Source: Macrostomum hystrix
Lineage: Eukaryota > Platyhelminthes > Macrostomidae
DNA: 64,000 nucleotides
Reading direction: 5' to 3'
NCBI GenBank assembly: GCA_950097015.1
Contig: CATNEN010000001.1
Coordinates: 4,697,001 to 4,761,000, forward strand
The position numbers and the translations under genes were made by a program. The notes beneath the pieces are model-generated. The model was not told the DNA's origin. It did not search any database and saw only the letters and a list, made by a program, of their open reading frames with translations. Shown here piece by piece: positions 45,101 through 57,500 of this stretch. Every line of letters starts with the position of its first letter. Positions within the stretch are counted from its first letter, which is position 1.

Positions 45101-48100
45101 CACACGGCAGAGATAACACACGGCAGAGATAACACACGGCAGAGAACACACGGGAGAGATAACACACGGGAGAGAACACACGGGAGAGAGAACACACGGG
45201 AGAGATGAGACATGGCTGAGATAACACACGGCAGATAACACACGGCAGATAACACACGGGAGAGATGAGACACGGCTGAGATAACACACGGCAGATAACA
45301 CACGGGAGAGAACACACGGGAGAGATAACACACGTGAGAGAACACACGGGAGAGATAACACACGGGAGAGAACACACGGGAGAGAGAACACACGGGAGAG
45401 ATGAGACATGGCTGAGATAACACACGGCAGAGAACACACGGGAGAGAACACACGGGAGAGAACACACGGGAGAGATAACACACGTGAGAGAACACACGGG
45501 AGAGAAAACACGGGAGAGATAACACACGGGAGAGAAGACACGGGAGAGATAACACACGGGAGAGATGAGACACGGGAGAGATAACACACGGGAGAGATAA
45601 CACACGGGAGAGATAACACACGGGAGAGATAACACACGGGAGAGAACACACGGGAGAGATAACACACGGGAGAGATGAGACACGGCTGAGATAACACACG
45701 GCAGATAACACACGGGAGAGAACACACGGGAGAGAACACACGGGAGAGATAACACACGGCAGAGAACACACGGGAGAGATAACACACGGGAGAGAACACA
45801 CGGGAGAGAGAACACACGGGAGAGATGAGACATGGCTGAGATAACACACGGCAGATAACACACGGGAGAGAACACACGGGAGAGAGAACACACGGGAGAG
45901 ATGAGACAGGGTAGAGTTGAGATACGAGAGAGATGAGACAGGGTAGAGTTGAGATACGAGAGAGATGAGACACAGGAGAGATAACACACGGGAGAGATAA
46001 CACACGGGAGAGATAACACACGGGAGAGATAACACACGGGAGAGATAACACACGGGAGAGAACACACGGGAGAGATGAGACACGGGAGAGATAACACACA
46101 GGAGAGATGAGACATGGCTGAGATAACACACGGCAGATAACACACGGGAGAGATAACACACGGCAGAGATAACACACGGCAGAGAACACACGGGAGAGAT
46201 GAGACATGGCTGAGATAACACACGGCAGATAACACACGGCAGAGATAACACACGGCAGAGATAACACACGGCAGAGAACACACGGCAGATAACACACGGG
46301 AGAGATGAGACACGGCTGAGATAACACACGGCAGATAACACACGGCAGAGATAACACACGGCAGAGAACACACGGGAGAGATAACACACGGGAGAGAACA
46401 CACGGGAGAGAGAACACACGGGAGAGAGAACACACGGGAGAGATGAGACATGGCTGAGATAACACACGGCAGATAACACACGGCAGATAACACACGGGAG
46501 AGATGAGACACGGCTGAGATAACACATGGCAGATAACACACGGCAGAGATAACACACGGCAGAGAACACACGGGAGAGATAACACACGGGAGAGAACACA
46601 CGGGAGAGAGAACACACGGGAGAGATGAGACATGGCTGAGATAACACACGGCAGATAACACACGGCAGATAACACACGGGAGAGATGAGACACGGCTGAG
46701 ATAACACACGGCAGATAACACACGGCAGAGATAACACACGGCAGAGATAACACACGGCAGAGAACACACGGGAGAGATAACACACGGGAGAGAACACACG
46801 GGAGAGAGAACACACGGGAGAGATGAGACATGGCTGAGATAACACACGGCAGATAACACACGGCAGATAACACACGGGAGAGATGAGACACGGCTGAGAT
46901 AACACACGGCAGATAACACACGGGAGAGAACACACGGGAGAGATAACACACGTGAGAGAACACACGGGACAGATAACACACGGGAGAGAACACACGGGAG
47001 AGAGAACACACGGGAGAGATGAGACATGGCTGAGATAACACACGGCAGAGAACACACGGGAGAGAACACACGGGAGAGAACACACGGGAGAGATAACACA
47101 CGTGAGAGAACACACGGGAGAGAAAACACGGGAGAGATAACACACGGGAGAGAAGACACGGGAGAGATAACACACGGGAGAGATGAGACACGGGAGAGAT
47201 AACACACGGGAGAGATAACACACGGGAGAGATAACACACGGGAGAGATAACACACGGGAGAGAACACACGGGAGAGATAACACACGGGAGAGATGAGACA
47301 CGGCTGAGATAACACACGGCAGATAACACACGGGAGAGAACACACGGGAGAGATAACACACGGGAGAGAACACACGGGAGAGAGAACACACGGGAGAGAT
47401 GAGACATGGCTGAGATAACACACGGCAGAGAACACACGGGAGAGAACACACGGGAGAGATAACACACGTGAGAGAACACACGGGAGAGAACACACGGGAG
47501 AGATAACACACGGGAGAGAAGACACGGGAGAGATAACACACGGGAGAGATGAGACACGGGAGAGATAACACACGGGAGAGATAACACACGGGAGAGATAA
47601 CACACGGGAGAGATAACACACGGGAGAGAACACACGGGAGAGATAACACACGGGAGAGATGAGACATGGCTGAGATAACACACGGCAGATAACACACGGC
47701 AGATAACACACGGCAGATAACACACGGCAGATAACACACGGCAGATAACACACGGCAGAGATAACACACGGGAGAGATAACACACGGCAGAGATAACACA
47801 CGGCAGAGATAACACACGGCAGAGATAACACACGGCAGATATAACACACGGCAGAGATAACACACGGCAGAGATAACACACGGGAGAGATGAGACATGGC
47901 TGAGATAACACACGGCAGATAACACACGGCAGATAACACACGGCAGATAACACACGGCAGATAACACACGGCAGATAACACACGGGAGAGATAACACACG
48001 GCAGAGATAACACACGGCAGAGAACACACGGGAGAGAACACACGGGAGAGATAACACACGGGAGAGATAACACACGGGAGAGATAACACACGGGAGAGAA

Positions 48101-49511
48101 CACACGGGAGAGATAACACACGGGAGAGATGAGACATGGCTGAGATAACACACGGCAGATAACACACGGCAGATAACACACGGCAGATAACACACGGGAG
48201 AGAACACACGGGAGAGATAACACACGGGAGAGAACACACGGGAGAGATAACACACGGGAGAGATGAGACATGGCTGACATAACACACGGCAGATAACACA
48301 CGGCAGATAACACACGGCAGAGATAACACACGGCAGATAACACACGGCAGAGATAACACACGGCAGAGATAACACACGGCAGATAACACACGGGAGAGAT
48401 AACACACGGGAGAGATAACACACGGGAGAGAACACACGGGAGAGATAACACACGGGAGAGAACACACGAGAGAGAGAACACACGGGAGAGATGAGACATG
48501 GCTGAGATAACACACGGGAGAGAACACAAGGGAGAGATAACACACGGGAGAGAACACACGTGAGATATAACACCTAATAGTCCTTGTGGTAACACGCTTG
48601 ACTTCAGCGTTAAAGGTCGCGAGTTCGAATCATCAATGAATTTTCCCATCCGCAGAGCGCAGCCAAATGCGTCGCATAGCGTCGGTGTACTTTCTGTTCT
48701 TGACTCTGTTCTCCGGCCTAGAGTTCACTCTGCCTTTCTTGGCCCATCTGCGGTTGGGCTTCAGTCGCGGCCAGCAGGGTGTCATGTTTCTATTCATTGG
48801 CATTGTTAGCGCACTACTGCAAGGCGGCCTGGTGCGCAGACTGAAGGCTGGGTCCGAACGCAAGCTGGCTAGCTTAGCCATAGCAGCGCTCCTTCCAGCT
48901 GGCTTGTTGCTAGGCAACGCAACTAGTTACACAATGTTCTATTCTGGCGTTCTATTATTCTCTATGTGCTCCGCCTGTCCCGTGCCAGCATTGACCGCAT
49001 TGCTGTCCCAGTTGGCGCCGCTAGAGTCGCAGGGCCAAGCACTTGGCGTGCTGCGCTCTCTGGGCTCCTTGGCTCGCGCTGTTGGACCACTGCTGGCCTC
49101 ATTGGGTATGTGTGAAAAAATCCTAGTCCGATATTCATTACTAGCCTACTTTTAGTAGACTAAAAAATCCTATCTTTTTATTTATAAAATGATAACTTGC
49201 CTACTCACAGTAGGCTAAATCTAATATTTCATCAAGTTCTTCTAAGCATTATAAGCACCCAATATGGAATTAGTTAACTAAAAAATTGTAACACAAATTC
49301 GCTACTTGCCTACTTGTACTAAGAGGGATGATTAAGAAGTATTCTTTCTCGAGTTTTGAATTTTTATTCACCCCTCGTTTCTCCATTAGCATTCTGGCTC
49401 TACGGGCCGACAATGAGTTACAGCATCGGCGGCCTAGCGGTCATTGTGCCGCTAATGCAACTCCTGCTTAAAGTTCAACAGCCTTCGGCAGCGGAGTTGA
49501 AAACCGATTAA
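42036..49511 (+). CDS. MFSD10: MFSD10-like major facilitator transporter
   Basis: A 471-residue, 12-helix membrane protein of the major facilitator superfamily (human MFSD10/TETRAN is 455 residues). Four exons are joined in phase: 42036-42191, 42720-43407, 48656-49105 and 49390-49511. Family signatures include LLLDLLGFTLILPLFP in helix 1, the SVLLGGLLGSLFSILQF segment, the loop 2-3 motif GSLSDYIGRLPV, FLFLTLFSGLEFTLPFL at the start of the second half, and GVLRSLGSLARAVGPL near the end. A short Gln run lies in the loop after helix 1. MFSD10 proteins are linked to organic anion transport, but the substrate here is unknown. Intron 2 is 5.2 kb, nearly all minisatellite. Confidence 0.93.
42220..42712. 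repeat. 20-bp minisatellite filling MFSD10 intron 1
   Basis: Units of CATTCAGTCTCTAATCTCAC with variants, about 24 copies. It starts about 30 bases after the donor and runs into the polypyrimidine tract of the acceptor at 42719. Each unit contains CTAAT followed 10-12 bases later by CAG. Confidence 0.93.
42720..43407 (+). CDS. MFSD10: MFSD10 exon 2
   Basis: The acceptor is CTCTCCGCGCAG|GAGCAG. The exon encodes the Gln-rich loop and helices 2-6, and ends at donor CATTGGG|GTGAGA, phase 1. Confidence 0.92.
43442..43571 (+). other. tRNA-like fragment and shared flank at the array edge
   Basis: GGGTTTGAATCTCC at about 43513 resembles a Pol III B-box. It is followed by AACTGTAGGAATATGAG (about 43562-43578), the complement of the flank of the minisatellite inside the MITE at 16225-16654. 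It marks the left border of the 5-kb array. Confidence 0.5.
43572..48562. repeat. 5-kb purine-rich 14-16 bp minisatellite in MFSD10 intron 2
   Basis: More than 300 units of AGAGATAACACACGGG (16 bp), with AGAGATGAGACACGGG, CAGATAACACACGG (14 bp) and GGGTAGAGTTGAGATACG variants. Blocks recur: the rare CGTGAGAG variant is at 45333 and 45483 and again at 46951 and 47101, with the same 150-bp spacing, 1618 bp on. Three minus-strand frames of more than 1600 codons cross the array and are artefacts of stop-free repeats. Confidence 0.97.
48572..48645 (+). mobile_element. tRNA-like (SINE head) sequence before MFSD10 exon 3
   Basis: TAGTCCTTGTGGTAACACG resembles an A-box region, and GCGAGTTCGAATCATC about 35 bases later resembles a B-box. 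A T/C-rich stretch (AATTTTCCCATCCGCAG) follows and serves as the exon 3 acceptor. Confidence 0.55.
48656..49105 (+). CDS. MFSD10: MFSD10 exon 3
   Basis: The acceptor is CCCATCCGCAG|AGCGCA, with the frame completed as GAG. The exon encodes helices 7-11, starting RSQMRRIASVYFLFL, and ends at donor CATTGG|GTATGT, phase 1. It begins about 16 bases after a tRNA-like sequence. Confidence 0.9.
49390..49511 (+). CDS. MFSD10: MFSD10 exon 4
   Basis: The acceptor is CTCCATTAG|CATTCT. The exon encodes the last helix and a short tail ending AAELKTD, with TAA at 49509-49511. Confidence 0.9.
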
Positions 49512-50744
49512 CATGCTTTGTCTAATGCTTACAACATGCTTATATCTTATTTTGAACTTTTTAATAGAATCACGTGAATCATTTTAATCGCTGATTGGTT
49601 TTGAAATCTCTTCTTGATTACTGGCTTGGCTGTAAAATTCTGATATTAATTTTGTTTTTGTGTATTTTGTTAAGCGTTTGACACATTCTTATATTTATAC
49701 TCGCATATTCGCTTTACTCTACTAGATTAGTAGTCTCTAGAATATATTATATAATCAATTTCAAAATTTGTCTTCCAGTTTGCTTGAAAAAACTATTTAT
49801 GCTTCGTCATACCTAGACATTGAGTTGCAATTTCGCTTACTGATGATGCACATGACCAGATTTACTATAAATATCATCAGGTGCTAAAAATTAATGTATT
49901 TAGGCATTTTCCTAGAAATTTAACAACGATCTAAAAAAGAACGTTTAAGATATTTTTTTGATCTTTTAAACGAAAATTAAATTCTATTCTGCTGTGCTAA
50001 ATATTTCTATTTACTTTTGCTTCTAATTGCATACTAGTGAAAGACTACAATTACACTTTTATCCGGACTTCTTCACATATTTTAACAAGTTGCTTACTTT
50101 AAATTAAATTAGACAATTCAAAATGACAGATTGGCTGAAAATTCAGATTTATAGTATTTTTTTTTATTTTAATAAGTTTTTGAAAAAATAATTTTGCACT
50201 ACTTAACAAGAATAGCAGTAGCATAGATAGTAAATAATGTCATATCTTTATAGATTCGTGCATCAAAATAGTTCAAATTCAAATTCTTAAATGAATCAGT
50301 GGAAGATTGTAAGATTCAACAATCAGTGTTCGAAGCCACACCGCGATCTGCCAGATTTTTGGTTGCTAAGTGTACAAGCCTACACAATAAATGCTGTAAT
50401 ATTGATTGTGAGATAGTGTTGGTGGCACAGATAGAAAAATCACATTTGCAAAAATCATCCTACCTAGAAACAAAACAGTATAAAAAATTATAACTAAAAA
50501 AGTTGCAAACGAACCAGTGTTGAATTTGTGGAGAAAAACTTTATAAAAATCGATCAGTTCTTTAACCTACAAAAATATCAAACTACATAATACGGCAGCG
50601 AAATTCTACATCTTACAAATGATACAAGTTTTTTCTAGATTCAAGGATACATTAAAAATGTTTCAGTCAACAATATTACAGAGAATACAAAAACTTGTTC
50701 TGAAAGAAGACAAAAAACGAAACGTCAGCAACGAAACAGATTAG
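49512..50744. other. AT-rich region between convergent MFSD10 and MFSD8
   Basis: Includes the presumed MFSD10 3' UTR. An AATAAA occurs at about 50388, too far from the stop to be assigned with confidence. No repeat or gene was recognised. Confidence 0.45.
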
Positions 50745-51290
50745 CAGTAGAGAGAAGAGATAAGACGGAGTGGGAGAGAAGACATTGGAGGGTAGGGAAG
50801 AGAAGAGATGGGAAGGAAGGGGAGAGAAGAGATTGGAAGAAGGGGAGAGAAGAGATTGGAAGGAAGGGGGAGAAGAGATGGGGTAGGGGAGAGAAAAGTT
50901 GGGGGGGTAGAGGAGAGAAGAGATGGGAGGGTAGAGGAGAGAAGAGATAAGAGGGTAGAGGAGAGAAGAGATGGAAGGGTAGAGGAGAGAAGAGATAAGA
51001 GGGTAGGGGAGAGAAGAGATGGGAGGGTAGAGGAGAGAAGAGATTGGAGGGTAGGGGAGAGAAGAGATTGGAGGGTAGGGGAGAGAAGAGATGGGAAGGA
51101 AGGGGAGAGAAGAGATGGGAAGGAAGGGGAGAGAAGAGATTGGAAGAAGGGGAGAGAAGAGATTGGAAGGAAGGGGGAGAAGAGATGGGGTAGGGGAGAG
51201 AAGAGATTGGAAGGAAGGGGGAGAAGAGATGGGGTAGGGGAGAGAAGAGATGGGGTAGGGGAGAGAAGAGATGGGGTAGGGCAGAGATCC
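50745..51290. repeat. Purine-rich ~24-bp minisatellite downstream of MFSD8
   Basis: Units built on GAGAGAAGAGATGGGAGGGT with AGAGGA or GAAGGGGA joins. It starts about 30 bases beyond the MFSD8 stop codon, so it probably lies in the MFSD8 3' UTR or just after it. Confidence 0.93.
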
Positions 51291-51318
51291 TTTAATCCCA
51301 GATGGTCAGGCACAGCAG

Positions 51319-51555
51319 CTAGATTTCAGCGTAGGTCCCGTAGCCCCGCTGTCGAAGTAGGCGCACCCGGTAGACATCGAATGGCACCAGACGCTTGGCG
51401 AAGGCCACCACAGCCACCAGGCTGAGCAGTACCAGCCCTGAGCTGGTCAGAAACGAAGCCTGCGGCCCGTAGCCGGCGAACAACAGGCTGATGGTGATGG
51501 GACCGATGCAGCGGGCGAGACTGCCGCCTCCTGTCAGGATGCCCATCCAAACACC
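51319..51555 (-). CDS. MFSD8: MFSD8 exon 8
   Basis: The acceptor is CTACCCGCAG|GGTGTT. The exon encodes helices 11-12 (GVWMGILTGGGS...) and a basic C-terminal tail, with TAG at 51321-51319. Confidence 0.9.
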   Translation of the reverse strand, partial: GVWMGILTGGGSLARCIGPITISLLFAGYGPQASFLTSSGLVLLSLVAVVAFAKRLVPFDVYRVRLLRQRGYGTYAEI

Positions 51556-54500
51556 CTGCGGGTAGGGGGTGGTGACGCCATCTATGATAATCCGAATTGG
51601 GATTTCAACTTTCTAATCCCAAAATTGGGATTTTTTAGTAATATACACAGATTGGGATTTCAGATTGGAAATTTTAGAATTGTGAATTTGGGTAATAAGA
51701 AAAAATAATAATTGCAGGAGGGCTGCGGGAAGTGGCACATCATTTGGTGACACTAGACCCGCAGCCAGCGAGGAGGCAATTCTGCCCATTTCGCTGACTC
51801 CTGAGCACACACGCACAGATACTATGCGCAGGCACACGCTCACACATGTGTGTACATCTGCCCTGACTTTCTTATAGTCAGGCAGTGTGCACTTCACTGT
51901 GCCTAGGAGGTTGGCCCTCAAGGACGTAAATTGCACGACAATCCCCCAAGCCTTCTCTCCGCGGCTGCGCCCCAAATGAATGTGGCCTCGCCGCAGAATC
52001 GAACTTAGGGACCTTGGTGCGAGAGGCAAACGCGATAACCGCTCTGCACCGACCCCCCTATAAATTTGGCTAAAAATCCTCAAATTGTGATTTGGGCTAG
52101 GATCTGAGATGTTTAAACTTGGGATTTTTCGAATATCCTATTCCTATTTTAAGGATCGAAGGCCTTTAAGATCCATTTTTTTGGCTTTAATATTCTTGAA
52201 TATGGATTTCAGTAATAAAATAAAAAAGGGATGTAGACTTTAAGATCCCCAATTTTTTATCTTGGCTTTGAAATCCTCAAACTAGAGACTATTCGAACTA
52301 AGATTCCCATTTTAGGATATCCTTCTCTAATTTGGATTTCGTTCTTAAGATCCCCAAAGTGGGATTATTTTTAAATTTGGATTCTCAAAAAGTGAACTCA
52401 CCTGTCTAATTGGACCGAGAATCTTAGTCAGCACAGACGACACCAGCACAATGGCAATAGGATATCCGATAGAGTGCACAGCGATTGCAATAATTCCCAG
52501 GGACAATTTCACAGCCGGCACATGATAGCACCAGGCCAGGTTGGGAGAGCAGCCACCAGAATGGTCTTCGAATCTGACAGCCAGACTGCCGGCCTCAGAG
52601 CTGGTCATATTGGCTATGAAATATGGGCGCAGAGGTGCAGGCGGCCCGAACCAGGGACTGATGAGCATGAACGCAGCGAAGGTTAGAGTCAGCGCGCCAA
52701 TGATCAGGTCGTTCTCTGTCACACTGCATGGATAGAAAGAAAAAGAAAATTTTCTTTTATTTTTCTCTTGCATTTACATAATAATAGTAGTCATACTAAT
52801 AATAATTGTACTTGATTGCACGTACAGTCCATGGACTGGGGGGACGCCACACCCACCCTCAATTATCAAGCAATGCAGAGTTAAGTGTCTTACTAAAGGA
52901 CACAAATTGTTCCAGTGGAGTCGGGAATCGAACTCCCGACCTTCGAGTCGTGAGTCGGACGTAATAAAAACTCGATTGATACTACTAAGCTTCCGTTTAA
53001 AAAGCAACTAAAAACGCGTTTAATACTACTTACATCATTTCATTTAAGTCTTTACATACTAGCGAAAAAAGTAAGACGAATAGAATTTTGTCACCATATT
53101 TTTATTATCAACTGTGAAAAAGGAAAAGAACTTATAGGATTCGAACCAACGACCCACCGAGTCCCGAAACTCACATTCTAGCCCAGAATCTGATTGACAC
53201 AAATGACAGCATTGAGATAAAGCCGCAGACAGCCAGTGCGATGCCATTGTACAGTGACGCCTGCTCCTTGTTCCAAGCGAACATTACCTGACTTAGCGGT
53301 GTCATGATACTGAAATACAATGTGAAAGTGACAGGCCATTTGGTATAGTGCGCAACAATTCGCTGCCATAAAGTAAGTTTCACTGAGCTCAAAGTCCTTC
53401 ACAATCTTAATAGTCATGCAGCTACTGCAATCTGCACTTTGCTGCCTTATCAGCCTTCGTTTCTTAGTCTCTGGAAATTTTTTTTCAATTTCAAGGCAAA
53501 GGTTCATTTTCAAAAAAAAAATTTCTCAAGCTTGCAAACTAACTGACCTCTTTGTGCCCATTTTTGCATTACCAATTAAGAAATTGTAGCTTGTAGGCAA
53601 GTTAGACTGGGCTTACAGTTAACAGGTAACTTCTCCATTGAATAGCGTGGATGAAAATTACAGCTAGCAACATACCCCTGTTAACTGACCTAGCTAGCTT
53701 AATCTTTTGCTACTATTCTAGACATTTCTGGACTATCATTTTAATTTGCTTCGATTCTAAAAGACGATTCTGTCTGGTTCGATTCTATAATACGATTCTG
53801 TCTGGTTCGATTCTATAATGCGATTCTGTCTGGTTCGATTCTATAATACGATTCTGTCTGGTTCGATTCTCTGGTTCAATTCTATAATGCGGATTCTGTC
53901 TGGTTCGATTCTATAATGCGATTCTGTCTGGTTCGATTCTATAATACGATTCTGTCTGGTTCGATTCTATAATGCGATTCTGTCTGGTTCGATTCCATAA
54001 TACGATTCTGTCTGGTTCGATTCTAGAATACGATTCTGTCTGGTTCGATTCTATAATACGATTCTGTCTGGTTCGATTCTAGAATACGATTCTGTCTGGT
54101 TCGATTCCATAATACGATTCTGTCTGGTTCGATTCCATAATACGATTCTGTCTGGTTCGATTCTATAATACGATTCTGTCTGGTTCGATTCCATAATACG
54201 ATTCTGTCTGGTTCGATTCCATAATACGATTCTGTCTGGTTCGATTCTATAATACGATTCTGTCTGGTTCGATTCTATAATACGATTCTGTCTGCTTCGA
54301 TTCTAAAATATGATTCTGTCTGCTTCGATTCCATAATACGATTCTGTCTGGTTCGATTCTATAATACGATTCTGTCTGGTTCGATTCCATAATACGATTC
54401 TGTCTGGTTCGATTCTATAATACGATTCTGTCTGGTTCGATTCTATAATACGATTCTGTCTGCTTCGATTCTAAAATATGATTCTCTGCTTCGATTCCAT

Positions 54501-57500
54501 AATACGATTCTGTCTGGTTCGATTCTATAATACGATTCTGTCTGGTTCGATTCCATAATACGATTCTGTCTGGTTCGATTCTATAATACGATTCTGTCTG
54601 GTTCGATTCTAAAATACGATTCTGTCTGGTTCGATTCTATAATACGATTCTGTCTGGTTCGATTCTATAATACGATTCTGTCTGGTTCGATTCTATAATA
54701 CGATTCTGTCTGGTTCGATTCTAGAATACGATTCTGTCTGGTTCGATTCTATAATACGATTCTGTCTGGTTCGATTCTATAATACGATTCTGTCTGGTTC
54801 GATTCTATAATACGATTCTGTCTGGTTCGATTCTATAATACGATTCTGTCTGGTTCGATTCTAGAATACGATTCTGTCTGGTTCGATTCTATAATACGAT
54901 TCTGTCTGGTTCGATTCTATAATACGATTCTGTCTGGTTCGATTCTATAATACGATTCTGTCTGGTTCGATTCTAGAATACGATTCTATCTGGTTCGATT
55001 CCATAATACGATTCTGTCTGGTTCGATTCTAAAATACGATTCTGTCTGGTTCGATTCTATAATACGATTCTGTCTGGTTCGATTCTATAATACGATTCTG
55101 TCTGCTTCGATTCCATAATACGATTCTGTCTGGTTCGATTCCATAATACGATTCTGTCTGGTTCGATTCTATAATACGATTCTGTCTGGTTCGATTCTAT
55201 AATACGATTCTGTCTGGTTCGATTCTATAATACGATTCTGTCTGGTTCGATTCTATAATACGATTCTGTCTGGTTCGATTCTATAATGCGATTCTATCTG
55301 GTTCGATTCTATAATACGATTCTGTCTGGTTCGATTCTATAATGCGATTCTGTCTGGTTCGATTCTAGAATACGATTCTGTCTGGTTCGATTCTATAATA
55401 CGATTCTGTCTGGTTCGATTCTATAATACGATTCTGTCTGGTTCGATTCTATAATACGATTCTGTCTGGTTCGATTCTATAATACGATTCTGTCTGGTTC
55501 GATTCTATAATGCGATTCTGTCTGCTTCGATTCTATAATACGATTCTGTCTGCTTCGATTCTATAATACGATTCTGTCTGGTTCGATTCTAGAATACGAT
55601 TCTGTCTGCTTCGATTCTAGAATGCGATTCTGTCTGCTTCGATTCTAGAATACAATTCTGTCTGCTTCGATTCTAGAATACGATTCTGTCTGCTTCGATT
55701 CTAGAATACGATTCTGTCTGCTTCGATTCTATAATACGATTCTGTCTGCTTCGATTCTAGAATACGATTCTGTCTGCTTCGATTCTAGAATACGATTCTG
55801 TCTGCTTCGATTCTAGAATGCGATTCTGTCTGCTTCGATTCTAGAATACAATTCTGTCTGCTTCGATTCTAGAATACGATTCTGTCTGCTTCGATTCTAG
55901 AATACGATTCTGTCTGCTTCGATTCTAGAATACGATTCTGTCTGCTTCGATCCTAGAATACGATTCTGTCTGCTTCGATTCTAGAATGCGATTCTGTCTG
56001 CTTCGATTCTAGAATACAATTCTGTCTGCTTCGATTCTAGAATACGATTCTGTCTGCTTCGATTCTAGAATACGATTCTGTCTGCTTCGATTCTATAATA
56101 CGATTCTGTCTGCTTCGATTCTAGAATACGATTCTGTCTGCTTCGATTCTATAATACGATTCTGTCTGGTTCGATTCTAGAATACGATTCTGTCTGCTTC
56201 GATTCTAGAATGCGATTCTGTCTGCTTCGATTCTAGAATACAATTCTGTCTGGTTCGATTCTATAATGCGATTCTGTCTGCTTCGATTCTATAATACGAT
56301 TCTGTCTGGTTCGATTCTATAATACGATTCTGTCTGGTTCGATTCTATAATGCGATTCTGTCTGCTTCGATTCTATAATACGATTCTGTCTGCTTCGATT
56401 CTATAATACGATTCTGTCTGGTTCGATTCTATAATACGATTCTGTCTGGTTCGATTCTATAATACGATTCTGTCTGGTTCGATTCTATAATGCGATTCTG
56501 TCTGGTTCGATTCTATAATGCGATTCTGTCTGGTTCGATTCTATAATACGATTCTGTCTGGTTCGATTCTATAATGCGATTCTGTCTGGTTCGATTCTAT
56601 AATGCGATTTTGTCTGCTTCGATTCTATAATGCGATTCTGTCTGGTTCGATTCTAGAATACGATTCTGTCTGCTTCGATTCTATAATACGATTCTGTCTG
56701 CTTCGATTCTAGAATACGATTCTGTCTGCTTCGATTCTATAATACGATTCTGTCTGCTTCGATTCTATAATACGATTCTGTCTGCTTCGATTCTAGAATA
56801 TGATTCTTTGCTTCGATTCTAAAATGAGATTCTCTGCTTCGATTCTAAAATGAGATTCTCTGCTTCGATTCTAAAATGAGATTCTCTGCTTCGATTCTTA
56901 AATACGATTCTATTTTCGCGTCGATTTTAAATAAACGATTTCAATTTGCATCCAGACTTATTAATAAATATCATTTAAGAACTGAATTTATAAACTCACG
57001 TTTCCAAAGTGGAGAAATTGAAGAACAGGACGCAGAAAGTGAAAACGCAGATCAAAGCCGCCAGGGTATCTGGCTTCGCCTGACCATTGTGCTGCTGCTG
57101 CTGCTGCTCTTGCTGACTGTGTTCCAAAACATCCGACGAGTCTAAACAGAGAAAAAATATTCTTCTTTTATTTAAATGTCTTTATATGGGTATATTTTTT
57201 AAATTAGGTACGAAAAAGCATGACAGCACGAAGTGAGGAGAATAGAAGTGTTACATCCCAGGTCATGCGAACTCAAAGTCTACTCACTTATACTAGCAGG
57301 ATTGGCCAGCGATCTGTTTTGCGCTATGTCAATTTCGAAAAAGAACTCCTTGAAGAACAGGACGATCAGAATGATGTTTCCGATAGCTGAAATCACGGAT
57401 TTGGGAAATATGATTAAAGCTGATAATTTATTAATTCGCCTTTGTTAAGAACCGGACACTACACCCCAATTCTTCAGACACTTATCCCCAATCCTTCAGT

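Noticed and set aside
43475-48649. Three overlapping minus-strand frames of more than 1600 codons with Cys/Leu/Ser-rich repeats
   Set aside because: They are all produced by one stop-free 14-16 bp minisatellite. Several frames stay open at once and codon content simply follows the DNA repeat.
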